Part shown: piece after piece, positions 41,745 to 51,052 of the stretch
How the letters are laid out: the number at the start of each line of letters is the position of its first letter
Position numbering within the stretch: position 1 is the stretch's first letter
Origin: an uncultured Alphaproteobacteria bacterium
Lineage (GTDB): Bacteria; Pseudomonadota; Alphaproteobacteria; Methylaequorales; Methylaequoraceae
Assembly (NCBI GenBank): GCA_902526175.1
Contig: CABZJY010000006.1
Coordinates: 1-64,000, forward strand
Length of the DNA: 64,000 nt
Direction of reading: 5' to 3'
Position numbers and translations under genes: made by a program
The notes under the pieces: model-generated
What the model was told of the DNA's origin: nothing
Databases searched by the model: none
The model's input: only the letters and a program-made list of their open reading frames with translations

Positions 41745-42430
41745 TTGGTTTTGTATAAATAATTTTCAATTGTATTCATAACTTTTTCTTTTTTTTTTCC
41801 AGGTTGTATTGGCGGGAAAATTTCTAATTTAATTGTTCCAATTTTTTTTTTTATTTTTTGATTTATCCAAAAACTACCAGAATTATGACGAATAGTTATA
41901 ATAGGTAGATTTAAGTGTTTATACAAAAGAAATACTCCTGCTCCGAGATTATTTTTTTCTCCAGGCCTAGTTCTTGTTCCTTCTGGAAAGATTATTATTG
42001 TTCTTTTATTATCGATTTCATGGTTTTTAATTTTGGTTAGGATAATCTTCGAAGTTTTAAAAGTCGTTTTTCTGTCAACATAAATAAAGCCAAGCTTTTT
42101 AAAATAGAAACTCAGAATTGGAATTTTATTCAACTCCTTTTTGAGGAAATATATTGGATTTTCAAAAAGTGTATACAAAAAGAATGTTTCCCAAGCTGAC
42201 TGATGGTTAGATGCAATAATCGCTGGTTGTTTTAGAAGATTAAGATTTCCTTGAATTTTATAATTAATTTTAAGAACATACTTAATTATATATATTACTG
42301 ACTTTGACCAAAAAAAAGATATTTTTGAAGTAACTTTTACTGAAAAGAGAAATATAGCACTAAAAAAAGTAAAATAGATTATTGTCCACAAGAAAAAAAT
42401 TGTATAGAAGATTATTTCTCTAAAAAACAT
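41741..42430 (-). CDS. plsC: 1-acyl-sn-glycerol-3-phosphate acyltransferase
   Basis: PlsC acylates lysophosphatidate to phosphatidate at the inner membrane. The 229-residue protein has a hydrophobic N-terminal span (about 8-50), the catalytic motif SNHQSAWETFF (near 74-84) corresponding to HX4D/E, a YVDRKTTFKT substrate region and FPEGTRTRPGE. Other acyltransferases of this fold cannot be fully excluded. It ends the ftsE-ftsX-DUF218-plsC series and overlaps the upstream gene by one base. Confidence 0.88.
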   Translation of the reverse strand: MFFREIIFYTIFFLWTIIYFTFFSAIFLFSVKVTSKISFFWSKSVIYIIKYVLKINYKIQGNLNLLKQPAIIASNHQSAWETFFLYTLFENPIYFLKKELNKIPILSFYFKKLGFIYVDRKTTFKTSKIILTKIKNHEIDNKRTIIIFPEGTRTRPGEKNNLGAGVFLLYKHLNLPIITIRHNSGSFWINQKIKKKIGTIKLEIFPPIQPGKKKEKVMNTIENYLYKTN

Positions 42431-43014
42431 TAAAAACCAAAAATCATTAAGTACAAAATTTTAAAAAACTCTTCAATGATTAATTTGAACTCAAAAAAAC
42501 TATCTATAGATTTTTTATTTTCCTCAACAAAAAAACCTACAGGTACAAAAAAAAACTTTAACTCAGGTAATTCCTTTTCAAAAATTAGTTTTGTTCGTGG
42601 AAGATGATAGTATGACGAAATCAGATAAATTACATCTGAATGATGATTATTTAACCACTCTTTTACTTCGTTTACGTTACCAATTGTGTTTTTTGCCTTT
42701 AATCCATAAAAAATACAACAATCAAAATACTTTTCGTCATTTTTATTTAGTAAATATTTCTTCTTCATATCAATTTTAGGGTAAACACCGCTGACAAACA
42801 TTTTTCCATTATTTGATCTTTTCAACAAATCTAAGCCACTCTCAAATCTACCTTTACCACCTGTTAGGACAACAATTACTGAGTTATTCAGTTGAGAATT
42901 ACTTGGATTATGATGGTATTTTGGGAATACAGAGAATAAATATACAATCCACCATGTTAAACTTACAAATGTTATAACCAAAAAAAAAGTAACTATTTTT
43001 TTTAAATTAGCCAA
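42430..43014 (-). CDS. DUF218 (YdcF/ElyC/SanA-like) membrane protein
   Basis: DUF218 proteins are poorly understood envelope proteins; ElyC is tied to peptidoglycan/undecaprenyl metabolism and SanA to envelope barrier function. The 194-residue product has one N-terminal membrane anchor (about 8-30) and then the DUF218 core VVLTGGKGRFESGLDLLK, MFVSGVYPK and YLISSYYHLPRTKLIFEKEL. Most of it should be periplasmic. It overlaps ftsX by 8 bases and plsC by one base, a conserved alphaproteobacterial order. Confidence 0.82.
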   Translation of the reverse strand: MANLKKIVTFFLVITFVSLTWWIVYLFSVFPKYHHNPSNSQLNNSVIVVLTGGKGRFESGLDLLKRSNNGKMFVSGVYPKIDMKKKYLLNKNDEKYFDCCIFYGLKAKNTIGNVNEVKEWLNNHHSDVIYLISSYYHLPRTKLIFEKELPELKFFFVPVGFFVEENKKSIDSFFEFKLIIEEFFKILYLMIFGF

Positions 43015-43903
43015 AAAATCTCTTTTCTAAAAATTTAAAAGTCACTAAAGTGAGTAACAGGAATATTATCATTAAACTGAAAATAATAAAAAATGATAAA
43101 TAAAAAAAAATTTCGAATAATTCAAAAAACGATGTACTTAAAATATCAACATGGTTATAGAAAGGTATAGAAAATATTTTAACAATACTATATGAAATAA
43201 AAACGGAAAAGAAAGAGCCACCAATAGTTCCTAAAAAAATTTTTTTCAACAAAATTATTGAAATATTAATTGATATTTGCTTACTATCTGCTCCCATAAG
43301 CTGTACGACTTCCAAGAATTTATAATTTGCTGTTAATGCAGCATTAATTATTAATATCAAAAAGAACAAAAAGAGGATAAATATAAGGAAGCCTACTAAA
43401 ATAATGAAGAGCTTTACTTTAAAAAAAAATTCTTGAATCTCTAAAATTTCATCTTTGTGGTAGGTAACTTTATAATTTCTATTTTCTATTATTTTAGAAA
43501 AATTCTCAAAATTTATTTCAGAAAATTCATTATTGAATTTTAAATTTAAAAATAGTGGGACTCTCACACTTGACAAAGAGTGCAAGTCCCCTAAACCTAA
43601 ATATTCTTTTAAATCATTTTCAGTCAGTAAACGTACATATTCAAAAACTTTTTTTTTCTCAAAATACTGCAAGATTTCACTCTCTTTTATTCGCGGTATT
43701 TTTTTCTCAGAAATATCTGGGGAAATCCGTATTGTTACAATTCTTGATTCATTATTTATCCATGAATCTGAAAATTTAAAAAAATTTAAATAAAGCAAGA
43801 AGTGCATGCATAAAAAACTCATCAAAAAAAAAGATAGAAGGTTTAGAAACTTTTTTTCATCATTCAAAAAGGACTTTTGAAAAATATTTAAGATATAATT
43901 CAT
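43007..43903 (-). CDS. ftsX: Cell division protein FtsX
   Basis: FtsX is the membrane half of the FtsEX complex, which transmits ATP hydrolysis to periplasmic cell-wall hydrolase activators. The 298-residue protein has four predicted membrane helices (about 22-42, 163-190, 208-240 and 258-290) and a periplasmic domain between the first two, which contains KKIPRIKESEILQYFEKKK. VVQLMGADSKQI corresponds to the conserved LxGAt loop. Sequence is diverged but the pairing with ftsE is clear. Confidence 0.87.
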   Translation of the reverse strand: MNYILNIFQKSFLNDEKKFLNLLSFFLMSFLCMHFLLYLNFFKFSDSWINNESRIVTIRISPDISEKKIPRIKESEILQYFEKKKVFEYVRLLTENDLKEYLGLGDLHSLSSVRVPLFLNLKFNNEFSEINFENFSKIIENRNYKVTYHKDEILEIQEFFFKVKLFIILVGFLIFILFLFFLILIINAALTANYKFLEVVQLMGADSKQISINISIILLKKIFLGTIGGSFFSVFISYSIVKIFSIPFYNHVDILSTSFFELFEIFFYLSFFIIFSLMIIFLLLTLVTFKFLEKRFFG

Positions 43904-44556
43904 TTTGTTATAACAAACTGTTCAATGTTGACTTTTCTTGAATTAAAATATTCATCTTTATTTTGATTGTCTGCTACTATGATTGTTGTTCCTAATTTAT
44001 TAATAGCTTTAAGTAGAAAAAAAAGTTTTTCTCTACTAATGGAATCTAAATACAACATTGGTTCATCTGCAATTAAAATTGGGGGATTTGAAACCAACGC
44101 ACGTGCTATAACAACTTTCTGTTTTTCACCGTCTGATAGATTTACAACCTTAAGTTCAGCTTTTTTTTCAAGACCCACCCATTTTAGTATTTCAAAAACT
44201 CTGTTGTCATTCGAAGTCGAATTGTTACTTTGCACTTCGAATGATAATTGTACATTTTGGAAAATAGATAAATATGGAATTAAAAAATTTTTTTGTAAAA
44301 TTATCCCCATTTTTTTTCTACATCTATTTATAAAACTCTTATTTGAAAAAAAAACTTCCTCCCCAAAAATTCTGTATTTACCTGAAATTGGAAAGATCTT
44401 CATATACAAAAACTTTAAGAATGAACTTTTCCCACTTCCATTTTTCCCATGAATGACTAAAAAGTCTCCCTTAGATAATGTAATTTCAATATTTTTTAAT
44501 ATTAAATTATTATTATACCCTAAGCTTACTTTATTTATTTCTAAAACTTTATTCAT
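43900..44556 (-). CDS. ftsE: Cell division ATP-binding protein FtsE
   Basis: FtsE is the ABC ATPase of FtsEX. The 218-residue protein has Walker A HGKNGSGKSSFLKF (36-49), a Q-loop ILQKNFLIPYLS, the ABC signature LSDGEKQKVVIARAL and Walker B ILIADEP. The final base quartet overlaps the ftsX start. The serine-rich signature is slightly altered (LSDGE rather than LSGGE), which is also seen in other FtsE-like ATPases of compact genomes. Confidence 0.88.
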   Translation of the reverse strand: MNKVLEINKVSLGYNNNLILKNIEITLSKGDFLVIHGKNGSGKSSFLKFLYMKIFPISGKYRIFGEEVFFSNKSFINRCRKKMGIILQKNFLIPYLSIFQNVQLSFEVQSNNSTSNDNRVFEILKWVGLEKKAELKVVNLSDGEKQKVVIARALVSNPPILIADEPMLYLDSISREKLFFLLKAINKLGTTIIVADNQNKDEYFNSRKVNIEQFVITK

Positions 44557-44559
44557 TAT

Positions 44560-46875
44560 TCAAAATTTTGGTAATAATTCTTTTAAATAATTTTTTTCCT
44601 TTTGAGTTGTATTATCCTCGTTAATCATTTTTCTAATTTTTTGAATGATTTTTTCATATTCATTTTTTTCAAAAATAATTGGTATATCGTAAATTAAATT
44701 ATCTTTATTCTCTGCATTCTTTCTTGACGGATTTTTATTTTCTTCTTCATTTTCCTTTATTACTGATTTGTTTCTAATTTCTTTTTCCAAAGACTCTATA
44801 ATATCAATTGAAAATTTTTGTTTTTCCATAGATTTGTTAATTTGTTTATTTTTTAAAGCTTCAGAAGATTCATCTAAGGATTTTATTAGTTTATTAATCT
44901 TCTTTTTTGAATTTGGAATTACATCTAAAATATCATTTTTATTTCTCAATATTTTCTGTTTTATTCGTTCTTGGTCATTGGCTAATTCTTTAGAATTTTC
45001 TGAATTTTTTTGTTTAAATGTTTTTTGAATTAGTTTATTTTGTTCCTCATATGAGTTTTTTAAAATTTTAGAGACGTTTTTAGAATTCAATTCAGATATT
45101 TTTTTTTCACCCAATAAATTATCAATTAAATTTATTAAACTTTTTGCTTGATCTAAAGTTGAGTTTTTTGTGTCATTTTTAAAATTATCTTGATTCTTTT
45201 TCTTTTTCTTTTCTTTTTCGTCACGGTCAAGCTTTTGAATTAATCTTTGAATTTTTTCCATTATGGTTTCTAATTCATCATCAGATGCATCCCGTTCAAT
45301 TAAACTTTTGAGTTCATTTTTTAATTTAAGTATTTCTTCCTTAAAATATTCGTCACTATTTTTTTCAATAAGCATTGCAATTGAAAACAATTCGTTTATT
45401 ACTCTTTCAAATTTTGCATTTTGGGGAATTGAATCAATATTTAGAAAACTTATAACATTTCTTATTTTTGGCTTAATGAAATCAAAAGGGTTTTGAATTT
45501 TTTTAATAAACTTTTCAAGTTTTTGGAATAATATTTTATTATTCTCATCTAAATAATATTTTTTTCTAAATAAAATTATTTCATTGGCATATTCATTTAA
45601 AAACTTAACTTCAGGTAATGTTACCCTGTATGCCTCTGATTCTCCATAGTTTTGATTTAAATCATAAGATTTTAATCTAATAATTACATCCCTTCCTGAC
45701 AACGGATGATTTGTGAGATTTTGGCTAAAACGAATAATTTCCGATGAATTATTTGTCTGACCTATATTTTTAAACAAGTTAATATAACTAGCTGGCTTAT
45801 TAGAAACTTTATTAATTAATGAATCATCAGGTTTTGTATTGTTTTTAGAAATCAAACTAGATGATTTTATTTCTAAGAAACTGATATCATTATTTTCATC
45901 TTTTAAAAGATAATTAAATACTAAATTGTTGCTATCAATAAATGGTTTGTTATCAAATTTTATTTCTGGGTTCTTATCAATATTTATTATGATTTTTTGG
46001 AATAGTTTATCTTTAAAAACTATCTTATATTCTCCATCGGTTAATTCCCCTTTAAAAGTTGTTGTATTCTCAAAAAAATCTATTTTTTTTAAAAATTTTT
46101 TTCGTGAATTTTTCGTTAATTTTACGTTTACATTTTTTTCTTCAGTCCCATAAATCTTAATTAGGATTTGGCTATCTTTTTCTACTAAGAAATTGTCTAC
46201 TACATCATGGGATAATGAATTTTTTTCTAGAAATATTATTTCATTATTTGATTCTTCTGGTGGGTATATCCATATGTTGGTACTTAAATTATTGTTGGAA
46301 GAATATTCGTTCTCAAAATTAAAAAAACTTTTGATTTCATATGAATTCAAATTTTCTAACTTTATAAAGATAAAAGTAGTTAGAATTAAATTTAGTATTG
46401 TTATTTTTTTTAAAGGAAAAACAATACCAAAAAGATTTCTAAATTTAAAAATAAATTTTTGTTCAACACTTCTTTTAATTTTTTCTTTAAATTTTATCCA
46501 GATATGGTCATGAACTTCATTTTTTTTAGATAAAGACTCTGAGAAGTAATCTTTGTCAAAATAAGAAAACAATTCATTGTCTGAAAAATTTAGTTTTTCT
46601 TCAAGTTTTTTTTTAATTAAAAAAAGACTTACATTAGATTTGTTAATCTTTACAAAATTAGTTAATAAAACAAGGTTCAATAAAATAAATATAATTACTA
46701 TGCTTAATCTTATATAATTACTTTCAGTAAAAAGTTTAAAATTAATAATTATTAGTAATATAACAAAAGATAGAATGTGGAATCTGTTATTGTTTACAAA
46801 ATTTATGATAGTATTCCAAAAGAATGAAAAATATAATTGAAAACTTAATGAAAATAATCTCTCGTTTTTAAGCAT
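44560..46875 (-). CDS. DUF4175 (TIGR02302-type) family membrane protein
   Basis: The 771-residue product resembles the alphaproteobacterial DUF4175/TIGR02302 family, whose function is unknown. It has two N-terminal hydrophobic spans (about 35-50 and 55-72) and a third near 155-175, then an Asn/Ser-rich periplasmic-like region containing IWIYPPEESNNEIIF and DVIIRLKSYDLN, and a long charged coiled-coil C-terminal half (about 520-770). Family assignment rests on layout and synteny with lysA, argH and ftsE more than on a crisp motif. It lies 2 bases after lysA. Confidence 0.7.
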   Translation of the reverse strand: MLKNERLFSLSFQLYFSFFWNTIINFVNNNRFHILSFVILLIIINFKLFTESNYIRLSIVIIFILLNLVLLTNFVKINKSNVSLFLIKKKLEEKLNFSDNELFSYFDKDYFSESLSKKNEVHDHIWIKFKEKIKRSVEQKFIFKFRNLFGIVFPLKKITILNLILTTFIFIKLENLNSYEIKSFFNFENEYSSNNNLSTNIWIYPPEESNNEIIFLEKNSLSHDVVDNFLVEKDSQILIKIYGTEEKNVNVKLTKNSRKKFLKKIDFFENTTTFKGELTDGEYKIVFKDKLFQKIIINIDKNPEIKFDNKPFIDSNNLVFNYLLKDENNDISFLEIKSSSLISKNNTKPDDSLINKVSNKPASYINLFKNIGQTNNSSEIIRFSQNLTNHPLSGRDVIIRLKSYDLNQNYGESEAYRVTLPEVKFLNEYANEIILFRKKYYLDENNKILFQKLEKFIKKIQNPFDFIKPKIRNVISFLNIDSIPQNAKFERVINELFSIAMLIEKNSDEYFKEEILKLKNELKSLIERDASDDELETIMEKIQRLIQKLDRDEKEKKKKKNQDNFKNDTKNSTLDQAKSLINLIDNLLGEKKISELNSKNVSKILKNSYEEQNKLIQKTFKQKNSENSKELANDQERIKQKILRNKNDILDVIPNSKKKINKLIKSLDESSEALKNKQINKSMEKQKFSIDIIESLEKEIRNKSVIKENEEENKNPSRKNAENKDNLIYDIPIIFEKNEYEKIIQKIRKMINEDNTTQKEKNYLKELLPKF

Positions 46876-46877
46876 CT

Positions 46878-48095
46878 TTAAGATTTAAAAAAATCGGAAT
46901 CGTTAACTACTATTTCCTTAATTAATGGTCGACAATTATAATTTGATGACATACATGACCCATACGCTCCTGCAGAACATAAAACGAGGTAATCCCCACT
47001 TTCAACCTCATTAAGATCTCTATTAGATCCGAATATATCACTCGATTCACATACTGGACCAACAATATCATAATTACGTTTTTTACGATTCAATTTTTTC
47101 ATCGGAATTATATGATGATATGATTCATATAATGATGGCCTCATCAAATCATTCATACCAACATCAAGAATGAGGAAGTTTTTTCCCAATCCTTTCTTTA
47201 CTCTTATTACTTTTGAAATAATAAAACCGGCTGAACCAACTATACTTCTTCCTGGTTCAAAAATAAGTTTCAAATTCATTCTTCCAAATTCTTTTTTAAT
47301 GATACTGGAGTATTTCTTTAATGAAATTACTTGATTTTCAAAATAATTTATTCCTATACCTCCTCCAAGGTCTAAATTTTTAATATGAATTTTGTTTTTT
47401 TCTAGTCTTAAAATTAGTTTTCTAATTTTTTCAAAAGCATTTTTAAATGGGTCAATTTTTGTAATCTGAGAACCGATATGAATAGCAATTCCATCAATTT
47501 TAAGATTGCTGTAATCGTTTTTTCTTTTAAATATTTCTACCACCTTTGATATTGGTATCCCAAACTTATCATCTGATCTTCCCGTTGTTATTTTTTTATG
47601 TGTATTTGCATCAACATCAGGATTTACTCTTAGAGAAATATTGACTAATGTTTTTTTGTTCACTGCCAAGTTATTAATTTCTTCAAGTTCTTCTTCAGAT
47701 TCAACATTGATTTGAAAAATTTTTTTCTTTAATGCATAAATAATTTCTTCTTTTGTTTTGCCAACGCCTGAAAACACAATTTTATTTGGACTGATACCTG
47801 AATCCAATGCAAGTTTGAGCTCGCCTTTGGAAACTACATCCGCTCCAGAACCAAGTTTACCCAATATTTTAATTATTTCTTTATTAAAATTCGCTTTTAC
47901 AGCATAACAAATTAAAGGGTTAAGTTTTTCTAGAGATTTATAAAAATTATTATAATTTCCAATTATTTCAGTCAAAGAGTAACAATATATAGGAGTCTTG
48001 TGTATTTTAATAATATTTTCACAATCAACATTATTTATAAAGAGTTGTTTTCCAACATATTTTAAACTTTTACTTATCTTTTTAATGCTTACCAT
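46878..48095 (-). CDS. lysA: Diaminopimelate decarboxylase
   Basis: LysA decarboxylates meso-diaminopimelate to lysine with PLP. The 405-residue protein has the PLP lysine in CYAVKANFNKEII (near 65), GADVVSKGELKLALDSG, IHIGSQI, LDLGGGIGINYF, FEPGRSIVGSAG and the GPVCESSDIFG motif with the active cysteine. The start codon follows the lipoprotein gene by one base. It completes the lysine branch that begins at Asd. Confidence 0.96.
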   Translation of the reverse strand: MVSIKKISKSLKYVGKQLFINNVDCENIIKIHKTPIYCYSLTEIIGNYNNFYKSLEKLNPLICYAVKANFNKEIIKILGKLGSGADVVSKGELKLALDSGISPNKIVFSGVGKTKEEIIYALKKKIFQINVESEEELEEINNLAVNKKTLVNISLRVNPDVDANTHKKITTGRSDDKFGIPISKVVEIFKRKNDYSNLKIDGIAIHIGSQITKIDPFKNAFEKIRKLILRLEKNKIHIKNLDLGGGIGINYFENQVISLKKYSSIIKKEFGRMNLKLIFEPGRSIVGSAGFIISKVIRVKKGLGKNFLILDVGMNDLMRPSLYESYHHIIPMKKLNRKKRNYDIVGPVCESSDIFGSNRDLNEVESGDYLVLCSAGAYGSCMSSNYNCRPLIKEIVVNDSDFFKS

Positions 48096-48096
48096 T

Positions 48097-48210
48097 TTAT
48101 TCCGCAGGATACTCTCTTGGATAAGATGAATCCTCAGGTTTGTCTAGAGAACTTTTTTTACCACAAGAAAATATTAAAATTAAACACAAAATTAAGATTA
48201 AATTCTTCAT
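48097..48210 (-). CDS. lptM: Small lipoprotein, LptM-like (argH-lysA intergenic lipoprotein)
   Basis: This gene is too short for the ORF track. Reading the minus strand from ATG at 48210 gives 37 residues: a hydrophobic signal (MKNLILILCLILIFSC) with lipobox IFSC and cysteine at residue 16, then GKKSSLDKPEDSSYPREYP. The size, the lipobox and the location between argH and lysA match the LptM/YifL family, which in E. coli aids maturation of the LPS translocon LptDE. Its ATG overlaps the argH stop (ATGA) and its stop is one base from the lysA ATG. Confidence 0.82.
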   Translation of the reverse strand: MKNLILILCLILIFSCGKKSSLDKPEDSSYPREYPAE

Positions 48211-49607
48211 CTTTTATAGTCTATTTTTGTTTTAGCTTTTTTTATAGCTTTTTTTATTTCAGAAAAAGCTGTTCCGCCTTCTGATTTTTTATTTTCAACT
48301 GATTTATGTGGGTCCAAAAAGTTATATATTTTTTTTGAAATCTTAGAGTCTAATTTCTTTAAATCATCGAGCTCAAGTTCAAATAAGTTACATTTCTTTT
48401 TTTCAGCCATTACTACAGCTTTACCAGCTAAATGATGAGCTTGTCTAAATGTATACCCAAGATTCATTACAATCCAATCTGCAAAATCTGTAGCAGTGGA
48501 AAAATTCAATTTTGATGAATTGTACATTTGCTTTTTGTTTATATTTATATCCTTAATAACTTCACACATGACTAGTAAAATTAGTTGTACAGTCTCATAG
48601 GTTTTAAATACAGGTATTTTGTCTTCTTGTAAATCTTTGCTGTATCCCATTGGCAATCCTTTCATTGTTGTCAACAATGACATTAGATTTGAATAAAGTA
48701 ATGATGTTTTTGCCCTAACTAATTCTACAGCATCTGGATTTTTCTTTTGAGGCATGATTGATGATCCTGTTGAAAGAGCATCAGAAAAACTTACAAATGA
48801 AAAACTACTACTACACCAAATAATAAGATCCTCTGATAGTCTTGAAAGGTGCATACCCAATATAGAAGAAGCTGATAAAAAATCTATTGCAAAATCTCTA
48901 TCTGAAACACTATCAAGAGAGTTGTTAGTTGGTTTATTAAAACCTAAACTTTTGGATATAAACTTCCTATCAATTTTATAAAAATTCGTACCAACCAATG
49001 CACCTGAACCTAGAGGACACTCATCTATAGTCTTTAGAAGGTTTTTAAACCGTTTTTTATCTCTTTCAAACATTTCAAAAAAAGCGAGAAAATAATGTGC
49101 AACAGAAATTGGTTGTGCATTTTGGAGATGAGTAAATCCCGGCATAATATTGAATAAGTTATCTTCTGATTTTTTTATAAGAACTTTTTGGAAATTATTA
49201 ATAAGTTTAATAATTTCTCCTACATTTTCTCTTATCCAAATTTTTAAATCTGTAGCTACTTGATCATTTCTAGATTTACCAGTGTGAAGTTTTCCTGCTA
49301 AATCACCAATATCTTCTTTTAAAGCCATTTCTATATTCATGTGTATATCCTCATAGTCAGCATTAAATAAAAACTTATTTTTTTTTATAGAGTCACTTAT
49401 TTTATTTAATCCATTTAAAATTTTCTTTAATTCTGATGAACTAACAATACCTGCTTTTTTTAATGATTTTGCATATACTAAACAAACTTTTATGTCCTGT
49501 TTAGCTAGTAGATAGTCGAAATCTATTGAATTATTAATTTTCTTTAGAAGAGCTGACGAATCTAGCTTAAATCTTCCTCCCCACAAAGGATTGATTTTTT
49601 TTGTCAT
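48207..49607 (-). CDS. argH: Argininosuccinate lyase
   Basis: ArgH splits argininosuccinate to arginine and fumarate. The 466-residue protein starts with NPLWGGRFKLD, has DYEDIHMNIE, the TGKSRNDQVATDL segment, the catalytic TGSSIMPQKKNPDAVELVRAK loop and KGLPMGYSKDLQEDK. Length is standard. The gene shares a 17-base divergent gap with the thioredoxin-like gene and is first in the argH-lptM-lysA-DUF4175 chain. Confidence 0.97.
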   Translation of the reverse strand: MTKKINPLWGGRFKLDSSALLKKINNSIDFDYLLAKQDIKVCLVYAKSLKKAGIVSSSELKKILNGLNKISDSIKKNKFLFNADYEDIHMNIEMALKEDIGDLAGKLHTGKSRNDQVATDLKIWIRENVGEIIKLINNFQKVLIKKSEDNLFNIMPGFTHLQNAQPISVAHYFLAFFEMFERDKKRFKNLLKTIDECPLGSGALVGTNFYKIDRKFISKSLGFNKPTNNSLDSVSDRDFAIDFLSASSILGMHLSRLSEDLIIWCSSSFSFVSFSDALSTGSSIMPQKKNPDAVELVRAKTSLLYSNLMSLLTTMKGLPMGYSKDLQEDKIPVFKTYETVQLILLVMCEVIKDININKKQMYNSSKLNFSTATDFADWIVMNLGYTFRQAHHLAGKAVVMAEKKKCNLFELELDDLKKLDSKISKKIYNFLDPHKSVENKKSEGGTAFSEIKKAIKKAKTKIDYKR

Positions 49608-49624
49608 TATCTTATCTTAAATAA

Positions 49625-50122
49625 GTGTTTAAAATTTTGTTCATATTTACCATTTTTTTTTATCATGCTAGCGCTAATGATAAAAGTGAATTAATAATTC
49701 ATAAAGTTCCTAAAAATATAAAAATTAGCGATGTTTACGATTCTAAGGATAAAATTGTCAATATATTTGATAAAAAAAAGAAATTTACAATTATTAACTT
49801 TTGGGCTACCTGGTGTGCACCCTGCATTAAAGAAATTCCAGACTTACTGAACATTCAGAGTAAGCAAGAAGAAAAATTCAATGTTTTTTTTGTCTCCGTT
49901 GGTTTCTCATCTCCAGAAGATATAAAAAAATTTAAGGAGAAACACAAATTCGAAGAAATGAAAGTTTTGTATGACAAAAATCTAGAATTTAGTAAAGATC
50001 TAGAAGTTAGCACCATACCAACAACAATCATAATAGATAACAAACAAAAAGAAATAATAAAAGCAATTGGATATATTGATTGGAATGCCAAAAAAAAAGT
50101 AGAGCTTCTTGAGAATTTATAA
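49625..50122 (+). CDS. TlpA-like periplasmic thioredoxin
   Basis: The 165-residue protein has an N-terminal signal sequence (about 1-17, FKILFIFTIFFYHASA) and a thioredoxin fold with INFWATWCAPCIKEIP, active cysteines C64 and C67, and the cis-proline loop VSTIPTTIIID. TlpA-type proteins reduce periplasmic disulfides, often for cytochrome c or oxidase assembly. A TlpA gene divergent from argH is common in alphaproteobacteria. The start is GTG at 49625. It converges with etfA, overlapping by 6 bases. Confidence 0.88.
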   Translation: MFKILFIFTIFFYHASANDKSELIIHKVPKNIKISDVYDSKDKIVNIFDKKKKFTIINFWATWCAPCIKEIPDLLNIQSKQEEKFNVFFVSVGFSSPEDIKKFKEKHKFEEMKVLYDKNLEFSKDLEVSTIPTTIIIDNKQKEIIKAIGYIDWNAKKKVELLENL

Positions 50123-51052
50123 CTTTTGCTCAAGAGCAGGCAAGACTTCAAACAAGTCACCAACTAAACCATAGTCTGAAAACTTAAATATTGGCGCCTC
50201 TTCATCTTTGTTTATCGCAACAATGAACTTAGAGTCTTTAATCCCAGCAATATGCTGGATGGCTCCTGAAATCCCTACAGCAATATAGAGATCAGGAGCA
50301 ACAATTTTTCCTGTCTGTCCAACTTGCCAATCATTAGGAACAAATCCTGCGTCAACAGCCGCACGGCTTGCACCAATAGCAGCTCCTAATTTGTCGGCAA
50401 TGCCCTCTAATAATTTAAAATTATCTCCGTTTTGCATACCTCTACCACCAGAAATTACAATTTTTGCAGCGGTCAATTCAGGTCTATCTGACTCAGATAA
50501 TTCATGTTTTACAAAGTTAACTTTACCATCAAAGGTTAGTGACGAGTCAATTACTTCAACAGTATTTTTAGATTCTTTTTTACATGGCTCAAAACAAGTT
50601 CCTCTTACAGTAATAACTTTAATTTTATCCTTTGATTTTAGTTTACACACAGCGTTACCTGCATAAATTGGACGTTCAAATGTTTCATGATCTAAAACAG
50701 TCATAATATCAGAAATCTGTTGTACATCTAAATGAGCAGCTATCCTTGGTAATAAATTTTTTCCAAAAGTAGTTGATGGAGCAAGAATATGGGTATATTC
50801 ACCACTTTCTAAAAATCCTGTAAGTGCTTTTGTAATATCCTCAGCAATTTGGCTTTCAAAAATTTCATGTTTTATTAAGGTTACTTTTTTTAAACCTGAT
50901 ATCTTTTCAGAATCTGATACAATTTCTTGTGATCCAGTTGAAAAAATTAACATTTCAATATTGTCATCAATTTTTAATCCAGCACTGATTGTACTTAACG
51001 TCGAAGGTTTTATTTTCTTATTATCGTGTTCTGCAATAACTAATATTTTCAT
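50117..51052 (-). CDS. etfA: Electron transfer flavoprotein alpha subunit
   Basis: EtfA binds FAD and passes electrons from acyl-CoA dehydrogenases to the quinone pool through ETF:quinone oxidoreductase. The 311-residue protein begins [18 protein letters not shown] and carries the FAD domain with [44 protein letters not shown] and [12 protein letters not shown]. Its position at the end of the ccr-mcd operon makes methylsuccinyl-CoA dehydrogenase a likely electron donor. It overlaps etfB by 4 bases. Confidence 0.96.
   Translation of the reverse strand: MKILVIAEHDNKKIKPSTLSTISAGLKIDDNIEMLIFSTGSQEIVSDSEKISGLKKVTLIKHEIFESQIAEDITKALTGFLESGEYTHILAPSTTFGKNLLPRIAAHLDVQQISDIMTVLDHETFERPIYAGNAVCKLKSKDKIKVITVRGTCFEPCKKESKNTVEVIDSSLTFDGKVNFVKHELSESDRPELTAAKIVISGGRGMQNGDNFKLLEGIADKLGAAIGASRAAVDAGFVPNDWQVGQTGKIVAPDLYIAVGISGAIQHIAGIKDSKFIVAINKDEEAPIFKFSDYGLVGDLFEVLPALEQKL

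Noticed and set aside
43967-44452. 161-residue plus-strand ORF inside ftsE
   Set aside because: Antisense to the FtsE Walker and signature motifs; its low-complexity Phe/Ser/Ile content is typical of reversed A+T-rich coding DNA.
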